From Amoebidium appalachense (lineage: Eukaryota > Ichthyosporea), in assembly GCA_963693365.1 (NCBI GenBank), contig CAVNZM010000013.1, positions 992,001 through 1,056,000 of the forward strand: a DNA stretch of 64,000 nucleotides, in the 5' to 3' direction. A program made the translations under genes and the position numbers. Of this stretch, positions 18,347-31,274 are shown in pieces (position 1 is the stretch's first letter; each line of letters starts with the position of its first letter). The notes under the pieces were generated by a model. The model made no database searches, was not told the origin of the DNA, and saw nothing but the letters and a program-made list of their open reading frames with translations.

Positions 18347-20244
18347 TGCCCATTCGTACGTGCATGCGCAGTATGAGGGTATATGTACATCATCGTTTTA
18401 GTTAGATATAATCATATGCCGCTGTATTGTGGGTCACCTCCTTTGCAAGGTCATTGTGTACATATTCTGTGCGTTCTAATTACTGGAATTTTGAGGTTTG
18501 TGTATCTGTGTGTGTGTGAGTGTGTGAGTGTGTGTGTGTGTGTGTGTGTGTTTGTGTATCCCGTGTGTGTACAGTGTGTCATTTTTTGTGTGTAAATGTG
18601 TGCGCACATCTGGTATCGTGTGGTTGTATTCACACCACCGTGTGACGGTCACGGCTATTGTGCGTGGTATTAATTTGTGCATGGCGTGCATTTTTGCGCC
18701 CACAGGTTACGTGAGTGTGCGTTAACTACGTAACAGCTTATGGTTCAAAACTTTGCTGCCAACAAATTTACACAACGACCGCGCCTTCTTCCCCCCTCCT
18801 CCCCCCCTCTCTCTCAAGGCTTTCCCTTAGGCAGCCCACGGTGGTGGTGGTGGTGGTGTGGGGGGGGTGGGGGGGGTGAGGAGAAGGAGAGAGGGGGAGG
18901 GTGGGGAGGGGAAGGGAGAGAGAAAGAGAGAGGAGAGGGGGGGGGGGGGGGAGGGGGGGGGAAGAATCAAAAGAGAAAGCCGAATCAGATGCTAAAGGCG
19001 TGATGATTGAAACGGATTTTGGTATCTCACTATTATTATTACAAAACTAACCCAGGAACGATTATCTGGGATTATATGTTTATAATGCGGTAGTTTTTCG
19101 AAGCACCATTCATCATAAAGGTGCTGCGTATTAATCAGAGATCGGTAATGCTGAATGTCTCGTTTCGTTTTAAACTTTTCCAAGAAAATCAAAGAACATG
19201 CTGCAATCGCAGACATGGGCCTTATCGAACAGAGTCTGTGCATAAACTGGTACGAGACAAAACCAAGCCAACGGCTTGAGCTGCACGTGCACATGAGAAA
19301 GAAAACTGATTCTGAGCCTCAAAGTTAATAAAAATAACCTCAAAGTTTCCATGTGTAAGTAAGTGTGTGAGTGTGAGTAGTCAAAGGGATCATGACCCAC
19401 CTCGTACATGAACAGCAAGCGGCCGTGTTCCTCCGTTTTCACAAGCACGGCGCGGAAATCCATCACCTCCCTGTCCAAATCACTGTTTGCACTCATGACC
19501 GCGCTTTCGTTCCGTGGCGCTTGCGCAAGTACCTCCTGCAACCGTGCCTGTGCGGCCTGCAGGTTTACCGCCTGGAAACGGAGCTCCGCGTGGGGGGAAT
19601 CCGACCCGGCCATACAACACAACACCAAAAATAGAATTTCGAATCCGACGGCGAAAGTGAGGATGAAAAGGTGCGCAAGCATGCTCTGCCTGAGGTATTC
19701 GCGTGCGTTTTTAAGCCTGCGCTGACGATATTCTTCCATCACCGCCCCTTTGTCGACATGACTCTCTTCCCCTTGTGATTTTTTCTTTGCCAAATTCGAA
19801 TCATCCTCGTTTACATGTGATGTGGTGCCTACCGCGGCTTCGGGGCTTGATGTTGATGTGCTTGTAATTATCAGCTCGTCAGCCTGTTCGCGTGCTTTTG
19901 GTTTCGGGGGCGAAGTGTTTCTAACGTCAATGTGCTCCAGTGGTGCACATATTTTGGCCCTATCTATCCTTGATACCATAATAGAAGAAAGACTTTTTGC
20001 TTCTTGTTTCTGCCTCTCTGGCTTCTTTGGATCCTGGCAATTTATCAGGATCTGTAACATCATTGACGTGCTGATCCGAGTCGCTCCCGTTAGGGTCATA
20101 GTTGAACGAGAATTGACCTTGGCTGGAGGCATTCTCTAGCGTAGGGCTGTGTGTTACTTTTACATTCCTACACTCTCCTAGCTGTGGTACCACTACTTGC
20201 CCATGACTCACACGTACAGGTGGGCTGTTCTCTCCCTCCTCCAT
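17220..20244 (-). CDS. Seven-transmembrane (GPCR-like) protein with an extra N-terminal TM, two apparent frameshifts
   Basis: Exon 1 is 20244-19401 (donor GAG then GTGGGT). Exon 2 is 18085-17220, with its acceptor inside CACACACAG. Exon 1 encodes a Ser/Asp-rich N-terminus, a membrane segment (SMLAHLFILTFAVGFEILFL) and a helical luminal stretch. Exon 2 encodes about seven further hydrophobic segments, for example GLFTGASLLSICVLAVAVY, RIYLILMFTISILLILSSLL and IRAIAVIMVALLAVVCFTYI. NHPVVKSRG after the first of these recalls the first intracellular loop of class C-like receptors. Two frame breaks are needed: one extra base in exon 1 near 19990-20000 (an A5 run in sense), and one missing base near 17757, where stop TGA overlaps an ATG (ATGA). 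It may be a recent pseudogene or carry assembly indels. The intact length would be about 570 residues. The ligand is unknown. Confidence 0.62.
18090..18345. repeat. G-rich and (TG)n tracts in the 7TM gene intron
   Basis: Short TG repeats adjoin the acceptor at 18086. A G run at 18212-18232 and (TG)n at about 18262-18338 follow. On the coding strand the exon 2 acceptor is therefore the end of a CA tract. Confidence 0.9.
18346..19400. other. Rest of the 7TM gene intron
   Basis: No exon is supported. It holds mixed TG-rich DNA at 18490-18600 and purine-rich G tracts at 18840-18965. The remaining sequence is AT-balanced, with no protein-like ORF that joins the flanking exons. Confidence 0.5.
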
Positions 20245-21200
20245 CCTCCATGCTCTTTGCTCATATCAAATCTAATAACTCTTAGAACCCAAATATATAA
20301 GTGTCCTGTCAAGTGCAAAGCAATTGCAACTGACCGTGCATGGGTTTAGACTTCTGTTCGTGCCAGTATACCTGTTTCAGCCGTTCCGCCGTGATTCACA
20401 CTCACAGAGGACTTGAAGTTTTAACGTTTTTTGTGATCTTATAACTGGATCCCTGTTGTTGTGAACTTCGCGTTCGCTCACTCAGAACTGCTGTTCGCTG
20501 TCTGTTTTGTTCGCCGTGTCACTATTTGTAGCCTAGTGGTATGTGGTTGGGAATCTTAGGTCAGGATATCTCACCCAAGACTCATAACTTTTTGCCAACA
20601 ATTAAAAAGTTTGCTCTCTTTTTTTACGAACAGGAAAGCTCAATGACGCATCCGCTTCAGAGTGGTATTAATACCGCTCCTGTTTACGAGAAGATGCTAC
20701 AGGTTAAATTAATTAGTGCAAGAGCTACTGAGTATTCATAGGGAGTATGCATGAATGCATATGGCACGTAAGATGTCCTCTTGCGTAAAAACCCCTCCGC
20801 CGCTATCGATTCATGATTAGATCCCCAGTGATGTCAGGAGACCCCCGTCCACTCAAATTTTCTTCAATTATAAATATAGTGTATTATGTATGTATGAGGC
20901 TAATATTAGCGCTCAAGTTTTGCACTGCGAATATACTCAAATTACATACACTTTATAGCTAAAATAGATGATTGCACAGGCGTATATGTGCATTGTTGTT
21001 GTGCGTAAGGATGCATTTAGGTACCGGTGCCAATATTAATTAAACGCACACTTAGCTATATGATACAGTATATTAAAACGTACGCGTGGAAGCTTAATAT
21101 AAAAGGAGTACTACACTCAGAGCAGCAATAAATTTTCTACGAAATTTTTTTAGCCCAACTTTTTTAAGAATAAATCGTGAACATTTTTAATCGCCTCATA

Positions 21201-21261
21201 AGTATGCCGTGCATACTTACCGTATGATATTTCTCCGTTGAATACATAAATCCAGTCAAAA
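21201..21261 (+). mobile_element. Dispersed element 3' end, diverged copy
   Basis: AGTATGCCGTGCATACTT, then a diverged spacer, then ATAAATCCAGTCAAAAC. It is the same family as the copies at 16.8 and 21.84 kb, but it has no long A tail and carries substitutions in the spacer. Confidence 0.55.
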
Positions 21262-21336
21262 CTTACTCAGACGTATGGGTATATAACACCCTACTAGCTA
21301 TGTAGTAGATAAGTCTCCTTTTCGCGTTATTACCAT

Positions 21337-21822
21337 ATGCAGTATAAGTTTCTTTCTCGTTCTGATAGAGAAATCAAAGGTAAAACTCAGTCGGCATGTG
21401 TTATGTTCCTTAGGCAACACCGTACAGTAACTGATCATTATCGCTTTTTGGGAGCTTTGGCAGGATATATTCCTCCTGCTGTACGTATGGATACCACCCT
21501 AGTAGATAATAAGTCTGTATGGTGCTCTGATGTTGATATTGCCTGGGAAGTTGTGCAACGTGGCGTTGTAATTTTTGTTTCCATCGCCGCTGGTGCCACT
21601 TTTGTGCTGAACTTTTTAATCGCAAGCATGTTGATAGGTGTGAGTTTTTACTGTCGCGTTTTACCTCTTTCCCTACGGCCGCGGGTGTCTGCTACACTGG
21701 CTGGCAATGTGACCACTTTAGACTTTTTGTTGAATTCTGTTGGTCGTCACATTGAGTATTTATATGGTTTTCACACAGTGCTCAGGTATCTCAGTATGCA
21801 CTTGTTACTGGATAACTCGTGA
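21337..21822 (+). CDS. Hypothetical ORF ending at a dispersed-element 3' end
   Basis: A 161-residue ORF from ATG to TGA with no recognised family. It contains one strongly hydrophobic stretch (VVIFVSIAAGATFVLNFLIA), so a single membrane segment is possible. Its end matters: the last codons (SMHLLLDNS then stop) lie in a segment that recurs inverted near 22.8 kb with the same stop codon. About 18 nt downstream comes the palindrome, AATAAA and A-rich tail of the dispersed family. The ORF may thus be the 3' coding end of a mobile element, or a host transcript copied with it. Confidence 0.35.
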   Translation: MQYKFLSRSDREIKGKTQSACVMFLRQHRTVTDHYRFLGALAGYIPPAVRMDTTLVDNKSVWCSDVDIAWEVVQRGVVIFVSIAAGATFVLNFLIASMLIGVSFYCRVLPLSLRPRVSATLAGNVTTLDFLLNSVGRHIEYLYGFHTVLRYLSMHLLLDNS

Positions 21823-21900
21823 AGTTTTTATTGTCTTCTCAGTATGCCGTGCATACTTGGATATCTTTCCGTCGAATAAATCCAGTCAAAAGAAAGAAAA
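21780..21900 (+). mobile_element. Dispersed element 3' end, plus-strand copy
   Basis: The segment runs from TATGCACTTGTTACTGGATA through the palindrome at 21841-21857 and AATAAA at 21875-21880 to TCCAGTCAAAAG and an A-rich tail at about 21900. It pairs with the inverted copy at 22727-22850. Confidence 0.65.
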
Positions 21901-22369
21901 AAACTCTGACGTTCAAAAGAAAAGGGTCATGACGTAACGGCCCCATGCCATGGGTATTGGGGGATGTCAAGGGTTTGAAGACGGTGCGATCCGAGCGAAT
22001 CACTATCGATTCTGGCACATGACTGGAATTTGTAGAATGCCAACAAATGTCGCCCAAACTCAGAGTCGACATTGTCGAGTCTTCTGAAGTTCGATCGAGG
22101 GTTCTTTTGAAGCCAAGAGAACTTTCAAATGTAATTATTACATATTCCTATTATTACCCACAAAATAATTCTGCTATATGAGCCTTTTGCAAAGCAGTTG
22201 AAACTTGACAACATGGCGCGTTCCCTCCATGGTAACCAGTGATTAGCCAATATATATTTAGCCTACTCTAGATCTGTCACGACGGTCGCGGCCGTTTGCA
22301 AGGTTCAAGAAGTTCAAAAAGTTTATCATAATCGGCCGGCCAGCCTAGAGAGAGAGGGGGAGGGAGGGG

Positions 22370-22860
<491 letters not shown>

Positions 22861-23365
22861 CTCAGACAATCACGAATCATTCACATAAAACGCTGTGTGA
22901 ATTAGCATGCACGTAATCCCTCATGCAGCCAATCAATCAGAATCACAGTCGCCGATTGCCTACGAAACATAGCAGATGGCCACCAATTAAAATTTAGGAT
23001 GAGGGTAATCATACAGGGGTCCGACCGCATATAAATACACCACCGTTTTCGGCCAAAAATTCTACCAAACACACGAGGTGTATTATTACGCAAACATGAC
23101 CGTCTGATTAGTAAAATTGCCAAATAAGGTGACACCTCTAATGATGTATTTCAAAAGTATTGAGGGAAATCTAGCTGTCCCACTGTACTATCGTGCAGGT
23201 TCACGGGAAATGTATCAAGATGCCAATGTTTAATATGCGGGGGAAACCCGGCTGTATTAGAAGGTATATACGGAAAGAAGAAAGGGGAGAGAGATCGCCG
23301 AGATGGCCGTGGGAAGAGAGAGGGGTCGGGATAGAAAGGGGTACCGGTTGTGGTGGTGCGTGCAT

Positions 23366-23398
<33 letters not shown>

Positions 23399-24119
23399 GT
23401 GGTGGTGGTGGTGGTGGGGGGGGGGGGGGGGGGGGGGGGGGGCGGTTGGGGAGGGGGGGGGGGGGGAGGGGGGGAAGGGGGGGGGGGGGAGGACTGAAGG
23501 GGAGGGGGGAGGAGGGGGAGGGGGGGGGAGGGTGATGGATGGGGGGAGGGGAGGGGTGTCTACTATGTTTCGGGATTCTTCATGAAAAAGGATTACAATG
23601 GCACGTTCGTAACCATTTATTACATGTCCAAGAGGAAGTTATTAATAGCACAAATGTCCATGACAGGAGACATGCCGACTTTCTTCATGCTTCCTTGCTC
23701 GCGATCGTATGGGCTGTATATTGCACAGCCTAAGAATACAAGGAATCTTATAATAACAAACGATCATGTCTAAGCGCATACATACACACAGAGGCCCTGG
23801 GTTGATTAATAATACATGTACGCCTATCACCTTCTGTCCTGAAATGCACTAACGTACAACTGCTGGAGGTGCCACTATTAGGAATATAGAAAAAGCAGCT
23901 GGGGACATCATAATAACTTACAGTAAATTACGAACGTTTACGTAAAACCTATACTGTTGTGAGCGCATTACTACTATACTGTACATATGGTTTGCAGCTA
24001 CATGTGTGGGTGCCTGCCCGGTTATATTTATAGTATTCACAGGCTGATATTACTATGTAGGGATATTGAACCTTAAAGATGACGGTTGCGTCTAAGACAG
24101 CTGACTGTATGCAGGTTAA

Positions 24120-24234
<115 letters not shown>

Positions 24235-24505
24235 TACGGTGAGTTGTGTGTGTAGTGTGTAGTGCAATCATTGCCGGTGATGGGGGGCAACTAATCAGAG
24301 AAGAAAGAGAGAGAAATAGTTACAGACACAAACACAATGAGTGAGCGCAGAGAGAGAGAAGTGGGGAAAGGGATAAAAGAGGAAAGGGGGGTTTAGGGAG
24401 GGGGGGGGGGGGGTGAGGGGAGAGGGGGCAAGGTGTTATAAAAAGACCGTTAGGTTTTAAAACCATTTGAAACAGGACCTTTGGTTCGTTAAAAAAAAAA
24501 GATCT

Positions 24506-25798
24506 TTAAATCCACATGGCCAGCACCGCCATCACCGCAAACCCGACCACACACAGAGCCATCTTTGCCGGTGCGTATCTTCTGGGCCCTTCCAGGCCGA
24601 AAGGAAGCATCTCGATCAGAGAGATGAACAAAAACGATCCAGCCGACATCGACACGATTACAGCCGACGCCAAAACACTCTGCGCACCGGTCACGTGCTC
24701 CGTCGCCACCCACCCAATCCCTATCCCCACGGGTGTCATTGCAGCGCAGAACGCTAAAGAAGCAATTGTATGGAACCGCGGTAAGTGAGCGTAATAAACA
24801 GTAACGCCAAGCGCAAATCCATCCAACACTTTGTGACTAAGGACCGCCCCCGTCATTGCCCAGAATCCCTCCGTCGTAACTTCGCCACCGATCGACATCC
24901 CGTCAAAAATCGCGTGAAGCGAAAGCGCGATGAAAAACACCCAAGCGCGTACCACCTGCCGAAAGTTTCCCCGCTCTATTTCTACGTTTTGCACCTCTTC
25001 TTCATCCCCCATGTGCGAGGAAGTGGAAAGTTCCGTGTCGGGAATTGCGGTGTTTGGACCCCTCTCGAGATCGCGCACTGGAAATTTCCCCTTGGCGAAT
25101 TTCACGCTGCCCAATGTTATCCCGTCAACGGAGATCAAATTTTCGTCGCTGATGGGATTGGAAACAACAACGGATACGTTTGGCTGGACACATGCGGTGT
25201 GTTGGTGGATGGGGTCGTGAGGGTGGCTCACCGTGGCGCAGGCTACAGGGGTGTTTTTCACAACTTGAAATTTCTGCACCTTTAAATTTCCGTTACTATC
25301 ATGATCATGGCCGCCGTGTGCCTGGTGTGCGTGCGTAACTCCTTGGGGTCCTTTTGTGCTATGCATCCACGCATCCACCCACACCTTATCTACTGTTATC
25401 AGAAGGAGCAAAACCCCCCCTGCCGCCACCCCTGCAAACGGAAATTCGCTGATGCTCAGCCCCGCTGCCTCAAAATACTCCACGTATTCACCGGATGAAC
25501 CTGGAAGCATATGGCACAACGCTGCCCCCAATATGACGCCGGCGGAAAAACACGAACTCGTCGACATTATGACGTTTGCACGTGTGCTTTGTGAAAACAC
25601 CCAGGGAAGGAGGGAGGCGAGAAATGTCAACACGCCCACAACACATATCAGCGCGATTTTTCCGGCGGCCAAATTATCTTTGCTCTTGCCATCATACCCA
25701 TCATCTGCATTGACTACGGTGAACAAAACCGCGAATATAATGGCACGAACATCCCTGGTGGGCCTGTGCATGCATATGAAACTGAAATTGGAGCTCAT
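24506..25798 (-). CDS. ZIP-family (SLC39-type) metal transporter, intronless
   Basis: One uninterrupted 430-residue frame. A hydrophobic N-terminus (residues about 17-30) may be a signal or signal-anchor. Membrane segments are visible at about 47-67, 77-97 and 119-139, then four to five between 283 and 430. The metal-site motifs of the family are present: SLHAIFDG (His295, Asp299) in the fourth segment, SHKVLDGFALG (His322, Asp326) in the fifth, and FISLIEMLP (Glu396) in a later one. A long loop between the third and fourth segments carries His clusters (THAHQAHGGHDHD and SHPHDPIHQH), as in ZIP variable loops. ZIP proteins move zinc, iron or manganese into the cytosol; the substrate cannot be read from sequence. 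It is the only clearly intronless, frame-intact gene in the window. Confidence 0.9.
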   Translation of the reverse strand: MSSNFSFICMHRPTRDVRAIIFAVLFTVVNADDGYDGKSKDNLAAGKIALICVVGVLTFLASLLPWVFSQSTRANVIMSTSSCFSAGVILGAALCHMLPGSSGEYVEYFEAAGLSISEFPFAGVAAGGVLLLLITVDKVWVDAWMHSTKGPQGVTHAHQAHGGHDHDSNGNLKVQKFQVVKNTPVACATVSHPHDPIHQHTACVQPNVSVVVSNPISDENLISVDGITLGSVKFAKGKFPVRDLERGPNTAIPDTELSTSSHMGDEEEVQNVEIERGNFRQVVRAWVFFIALSLHAIFDGMSIGGEVTTEGFWAMTGAVLSHKVLDGFALGVTVYYAHLPRFHTIASLAFCAAMTPVGIGIGWVATEHVTGAQSVLASAVIVSMSAGSFLFISLIEMLPFGLEGPRRYAPAKMALCVVGFAVMAVLAMWI

Positions 25799-27154
25799 TT
25801 TCTATTTAGATTTGCAAAAAAGTTGTGATGCTTACAGCCTGGCCCAGAATAAATAAAGGGGAAGACCTTGTTTGCACATGGCAGTATCAATATTTTGGCA
25901 TACAATACGCTTAGAAGCCGTTTCCCTAGGCCCATTCGGTTTGGTTCGAAGGATCAAAATCACTACTTTTCGTGAAAGTTGTGAGAAAGTTATACAGTGA
26001 CCTACACAAATACGTGTCGGCCAGCCTGAGGTTTTCATACACAACTGAGAATACGCTAGAAGACACAGGACCTCATTCATATGCATGGGGCGGGAGAAGG
26101 CAACGCTTGAATGCAAGCACATAAAAAGACGCGTACGCGCATAAACAGTACTTTTGCACTTTGCGAGAAACACGAAACAAGAGAGAAAAAATTGGGCGGG
26201 GTGTTGGCTGATCTTTGCTTTTTGTATGCGACAGCAAAATCCCACGCCTTTTTAATTGCGTCTGATTGGTCGAATGGCGACATCGATAAAGGCGTTTCTG
26301 ATTGGTCATCCTTAATCCCCCCATACTGTTACAAAGATTGATAAGCCGGGCCACTCATAAAGGCTCCAATAAACTTCTGATGGGCCATTTCATCGAACAA
26401 GAAAAAAGAAATAGAATTGATGCTAAGCTTTTATATTTCATTATGTCTTTTAGCAGCTGGTTTCAGCATTCCGCAAAACGATGGGTACAAATGTAAATGG
26501 CTTTTTTGCCCATGGCTCACAAAGTGGCTCACAGTAGGACCCCCTAGACCGACCGTTGAACCGAAATCTGAAATCAAGGCCTCCTGGGAGATTACATAGG
26601 AGGCCTTGACCGAAATCGAACGTTCTGCGTTATTGTTCCGCGGATCTGCGTTTTTCACACTGATAATCATTTCCCTGTGGGTCATAATTGGGGAAAAACC
26701 AAACCAAAACAAAACGTTAGTGTTGTATGCCGCACAAACAGTAAGGAAAGGATATTGGCATATAACAGAGCCAGCAAGTTCGATAAAAGACGAAACTTTG
26801 AAAGGGACGAAGGTGAGGAAGTATCTCAAATTTTTTTTAAAGACTCGGTCATTAAAAAAAAAAAAAAAAAAAAAAGATCGCCACCGTCCCTTCCAGCTGC
26901 TTTCCGAATTCACATTCTAGAAGCACGCTTCTACCAATGCTTTGTCCCGATCCCACGCACCACACCATGTGCCTGAGTCCATGTGACACGCACATGCACA
27001 GGCACGTATGCACACTCACTTACCATGCAGAAAAGCCAGCCCACAGATGTGTGCGTGAGTGAGACCTCTACGCTCTCCTCTACGCCTGTGGCACTGGCTA
27101 TTCACCCTGGCAGACAAACACATGTGTACACACACGCACGCACACGCACGCACG

Positions 27155-27217
<63 letters not shown>

Positions 27218-28069
27218 CGCGCGTGTCATTTTGCCCCCAAAACCATACTAAATGACCATTCAGTAGTAGTATGAATTCCATACGAATTTCTTTACAAGCA
27301 TTTTGAAAATGAGCTAGGGGGTTGTGTAACAGGGACTCACCGGCCTACAGTTTGAGCTCAAATGAATACAATGTCTTCAAGTTGTTGGTGGACACAATGC
27401 CATACAGAATTCTTCGAACAGGAACCGTCTTTGCTTTTTTCTTCCTCTTCCTTTTCTTCTTCCTCCTCCCCCCCCCCCCCCCCCCTCCCTCCCCCCCCCC
27501 CCCCCCCCCCCCCCCACCACCACCACCACCCCCACCATCTGCCCCCAGCTGTCCCCCCGCCCCATGCAGCGTGCACCTCGAGGCATATATCTGTTGTTCT
27601 GGTTCATCTGACACATAAGTCTCATACTGGGAAACCTATCCTCGGACCTCAAATTGAATATGTGCCACCCGATCACCCCTTCGACTTGTGGTTCTTTCTC
27701 GAGAAATATCATGATGGTGGCTTTGGTGTCTCACACTGTGTTCTTCGTTGTGTAGCTTGACTCTTCACAGTGACTGTGTTATCGCGTCATCCCCCCTCCT
27801 TCCACCTACCCCCCCCTTCCCCCCCCCCCCCCCCCCCCCAAACACACACACACTGTCACACACAAAGTGTCACACACACATACATACACCAACCACCCAC
27901 TTACCCGTCCATCCATCCCTCCTTACTCGAAAAGAGAATGGCCCCCCTTTAAGTTACGCAACAGGTGCACACGTGAGGCTCATTACAATTGGATACCACG
28001 TTGAACCCATTTGGGTGTTCAGTGCACGGTTTTCGCGTGCGTGAGTGTGTGTGTGCACACTGTGTGTGT

Positions 28070-28072
28070 GTG

Positions 28073-28104
<32 letters not shown>

Positions 28105-28116
28105 TGCGTGCGTGTG

Positions 28117-28180
<64 letters not shown>

Positions 28181-28242
28181 TGTGACGCCGTGCGTGAATG
28201 CGTGCGTGCGTGCGTGTGTGCGTGCGTGTGTGCGTGCGTGTG

Positions 28243-28273
<31 letters not shown>

Positions 28274-28330
28274 ATGCGTTTGTTCGACGCCGTGCGTGCG
28301 TGTGTGCGTGTGTGCGTGTGTGTGTGTGTT
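28070..28330. repeat. (CGTG)n / (TG)n tract
   Basis: TG repeat at 28061-28087 passes into an irregular GCGT tetranucleotide tract to about 28330, with two short interruptions (GACGCCGTGCGTG at about 28184 and 28287). The interruption itself is repeated, which indicates a higher-order duplication inside the tract. Confidence 0.9.
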
Positions 28331-28389
28331 TAAGGGGAAACGTTCATTTATGCTACAACCGTGAGCCTCCTTCTCCTTACCCCCTCTCC

Positions 28390-28423
<34 letters not shown>

Positions 28424-28717
28424 ACCACCACCACCACCACCACCACCACCGCCGTATACACACACCCAGTACATGCCTGGCCCACTCTCCCTCTCCCGAA
28501 TCCCAATTCCCCGCCCTTTCCCTCTTCCCCCGCTTCCCCTTCCCTTCAACCCCCCCCCCCCCCCTCCCCCCCCCCCTCCTTTCCCCTCCCGTCCCCCCCC
28601 CCTCCTCCCCCCCCCCCCCCCCCGGTCCCACTGAGTCTCCTCCCCTTCCCCTCCCTCAAACTCTCGCTTTTTCTTCCCCCTCCCCCCCCCCCACCTCCCC
28701 CCCCCTCCCTCCCCCCC

Positions 28718-28748
<31 letters not shown>

Positions 28749-28790
28749 AAAAAAAAAAAAGAAAGAAAAAAAAACAAAAAAAAACCAGAC
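28390..28790. repeat. Poly-C rich block ending in poly-A
   Basis: C runs with CCACCA and CT interruptions from about 28391 to 28738 lead into an A-rich run at 28739-28790. No coding potential is credible in this block. Confidence 0.85.
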
Positions 28791-29336
28791 CGACTCTTAT
28801 CTGAAACTCTAAAATATGTGATTGGTGATTAAATTTTGCAGCCTCCTACAACAACGACCAAAATGGGTCTAGCAATGCATCATACTCAGTATCGGTCGAG
28901 GAAGTTTAGTCTCGAAGGATATGTACCCACTGGCTCACGCAAGTGGCCGGGCACTACTACGCCACGAGACGGCGTCAAAAAAAAGAAAAAGAAAAACCGC
29001 AGGGAAGACAGCACCCAGAGTGACTAAAGGAAGTTCGTGCCTTATGTAATGCTGCTCAGTTTGATTGGCTGACAAGGATGCTGCTGTACGTACGTAGCCA
29101 ATCACGAGCCACCGTTTATAGTGACCGTTATATGTCTCTTCGGTTGCCCTCAACTTGTGACATCCGTCATTATGATCATATTCATAGTACCGTGGAGGTA
29201 TAATAAAACAATAAAAAAAGTAGGAATATAGTGCCACTCTATCCCTTATTTTCATCACATACAGTCATAGCACCAACAATGGGATATTCCAATTCCGTTC
29301 CTGGATGGCTTTTTGGGTTCGGTAACGATATAGTAT

Positions 29337-29782
29337 GATTGGTGGTTTTTCAATGTTAGACGATCAAATCTGTAATCTCAGAGACTCAGACATCTGATTG
29401 GTTAAGATTTCATTGCTTATCAGAAAAGCAATCGCTCATCATCTATTTCTCAAATTTATTTCAACTAAAGACACTGCTGACCAATCACAGATCTCCAATC
29501 ACTGAACAATGGGCTAACTTTAAAAACCACCAATCAAATGTTGCGATTCGCGAAACCCCAAATATTTTAAGAAACGGAAAGACCCAATGGATTGGTGCAT
29601 TTTTTGATGTTTTTTGATGGTAGAGCCATTGTTCGATTATTGCAGATCTGTGATTGGTCAGCAGTTAAAGCTTGCTTATTCGAACTGCCATCACGCCCGA
29701 ATCATTTTAATTAATTCATTTAAAGCTACTAAAGACACCGTAACCCAATCACCGATCTGCAATTATCGAGCAATGATCTAAC
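29337..29782. repeat. Nested inverted and direct repeats containing CCAATCA
   Basis: ATGATTGGTGGTTTTT at about 29337 is inverted at about 29524-29541 (AAAAACCACCAATCAAATG). A roughly 50-nt unit with core CTGACCAATCACAGATCT occurs at 29463-29517, inverted at 29622-29670, and as a diverged direct copy at 29729-29782. Such nested inversions resemble decayed miniature inverted-repeat elements. No ORF is associated. Confidence 0.6.
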
Positions 29783-29949
29783 AAATACTTAAAGCCGTTG
29801 CAAACATCACCAGGGATACGATATTCCGCTCCATTAGAAAGGGAAAGGCCCAATGCGTGCACACCATCTGACCAGATTTTACATATTACAAACCAAAAGA
29901 AGAAACAGCCGCCAGAAGGAATATGCCATTATGCAGAACTTGAACCGCT

Positions 29950-30132
<183 letters not shown>

Positions 30133-30838
30133 ATGCGCATTTGAGTGAATGAGTGAGTGTGTGTGAACGTGCACACGCCCGAGCGTGCATGTTTTTGGAT
30201 GGAGAGGGGGAAGGAGGGATGGGGGAGCGAGGAAACAATCTGAATTTTACCGGATATTATTGGTTGGAAAGTGGTTGCTTTAATCATCATGATGTAGCAC
30301 ATGGCTTGTGTACAGTTAGTTACTTTACAACACTGAAGTTTTAATCAATACTCACATCTCCCAGTTAATATATATACATGGTTTATCTCGAAAACAATTA
30401 ATTATGACAAAAGATTCCCAATATGTCAACTGAGGATTTTCATTTTTGATAGTGTAATAATGTCCATTTTTTGCTACACTAGACACACTGCGCAAACGTC
30501 AAAAACTAGAAAATACGGCAAACAAAGGGGAAACAGACCACAACAACAAAACTCAACACCAAACCACACACTTCCTATCTTATTTAACTACAACAAACTA
30601 TATAATTAAGTTTTATAGCATATCTACATGTATCTGTACTCATAAACCAGCAAATAAGGGATTATCATGCAGACAAAGATAGTACGTCATTTTTATGTTA
30701 CAGTCACACGTCCACCATTTATGGCTGTAACACAAACAGCAACAGTAGGTATGGAACGGGGGTCCAAGAAGGAGACACACACACGGCCGTGTTGTGTGTC
30801 TGTGTGCGTGTGCGTGTGCGTGTGCGTGTGTGTGTGTG

Positions 30839-30876
<38 letters not shown>

Positions 30877-31274
30877 CCTTTACACGTTGTGGTAAACATA
30901 TTAATTTTTGGAAATAGCAACTAATATGTATTTAGTTTTTGGTTGGTCCCTTCCTACATTGCACCAGGTCTAAAAACCAAACAAGAAACGCAAACAATAA
31001 GTCACAAGAAAACACCTGAATTAACTAGCATGAAACGGAATGGAGAAAAGGAAGCACACACACACACAAAGCAACCTGGGAATCAAGTCACCAAACTTCG
31101 ACTTGGCAAACAAACCGGGCAAAAAAAAAAAGAAATGAAATGAAATGAAAAAAAAGAATAGACAAGCCGTTTCCTTGTCGACACACAACCCTTTTAACAT
31201 ATCGCATACCGCACATCACTTGCAAAACACGCAAAATACACACACCCCCTCTCTTCATTAACTTAATCCCACCA

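Larger units (their letters stand above)
27570..29027 (+). other. Two possible exons of an unrecognised plus-strand gene
   Basis: Segment 27570-27727 reads as protein-like sequence (GKPILGPQIEYVPPDHPFD, then LWFFLEKYHDGGFG) after a CCCATGCAG acceptor. Segment 28842-29027 follows a good acceptor (AAATTTTGCAG). It ends in a basic tail (VKKKKKKNRREDSTQSD then stop). The two could join in phase if a weak donor (GGT then GTCTCA) at 27728 is used. No family is recognised, and the opposite strand of the first segment is also open. Listed so that it can be tested. Confidence 0.2.
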
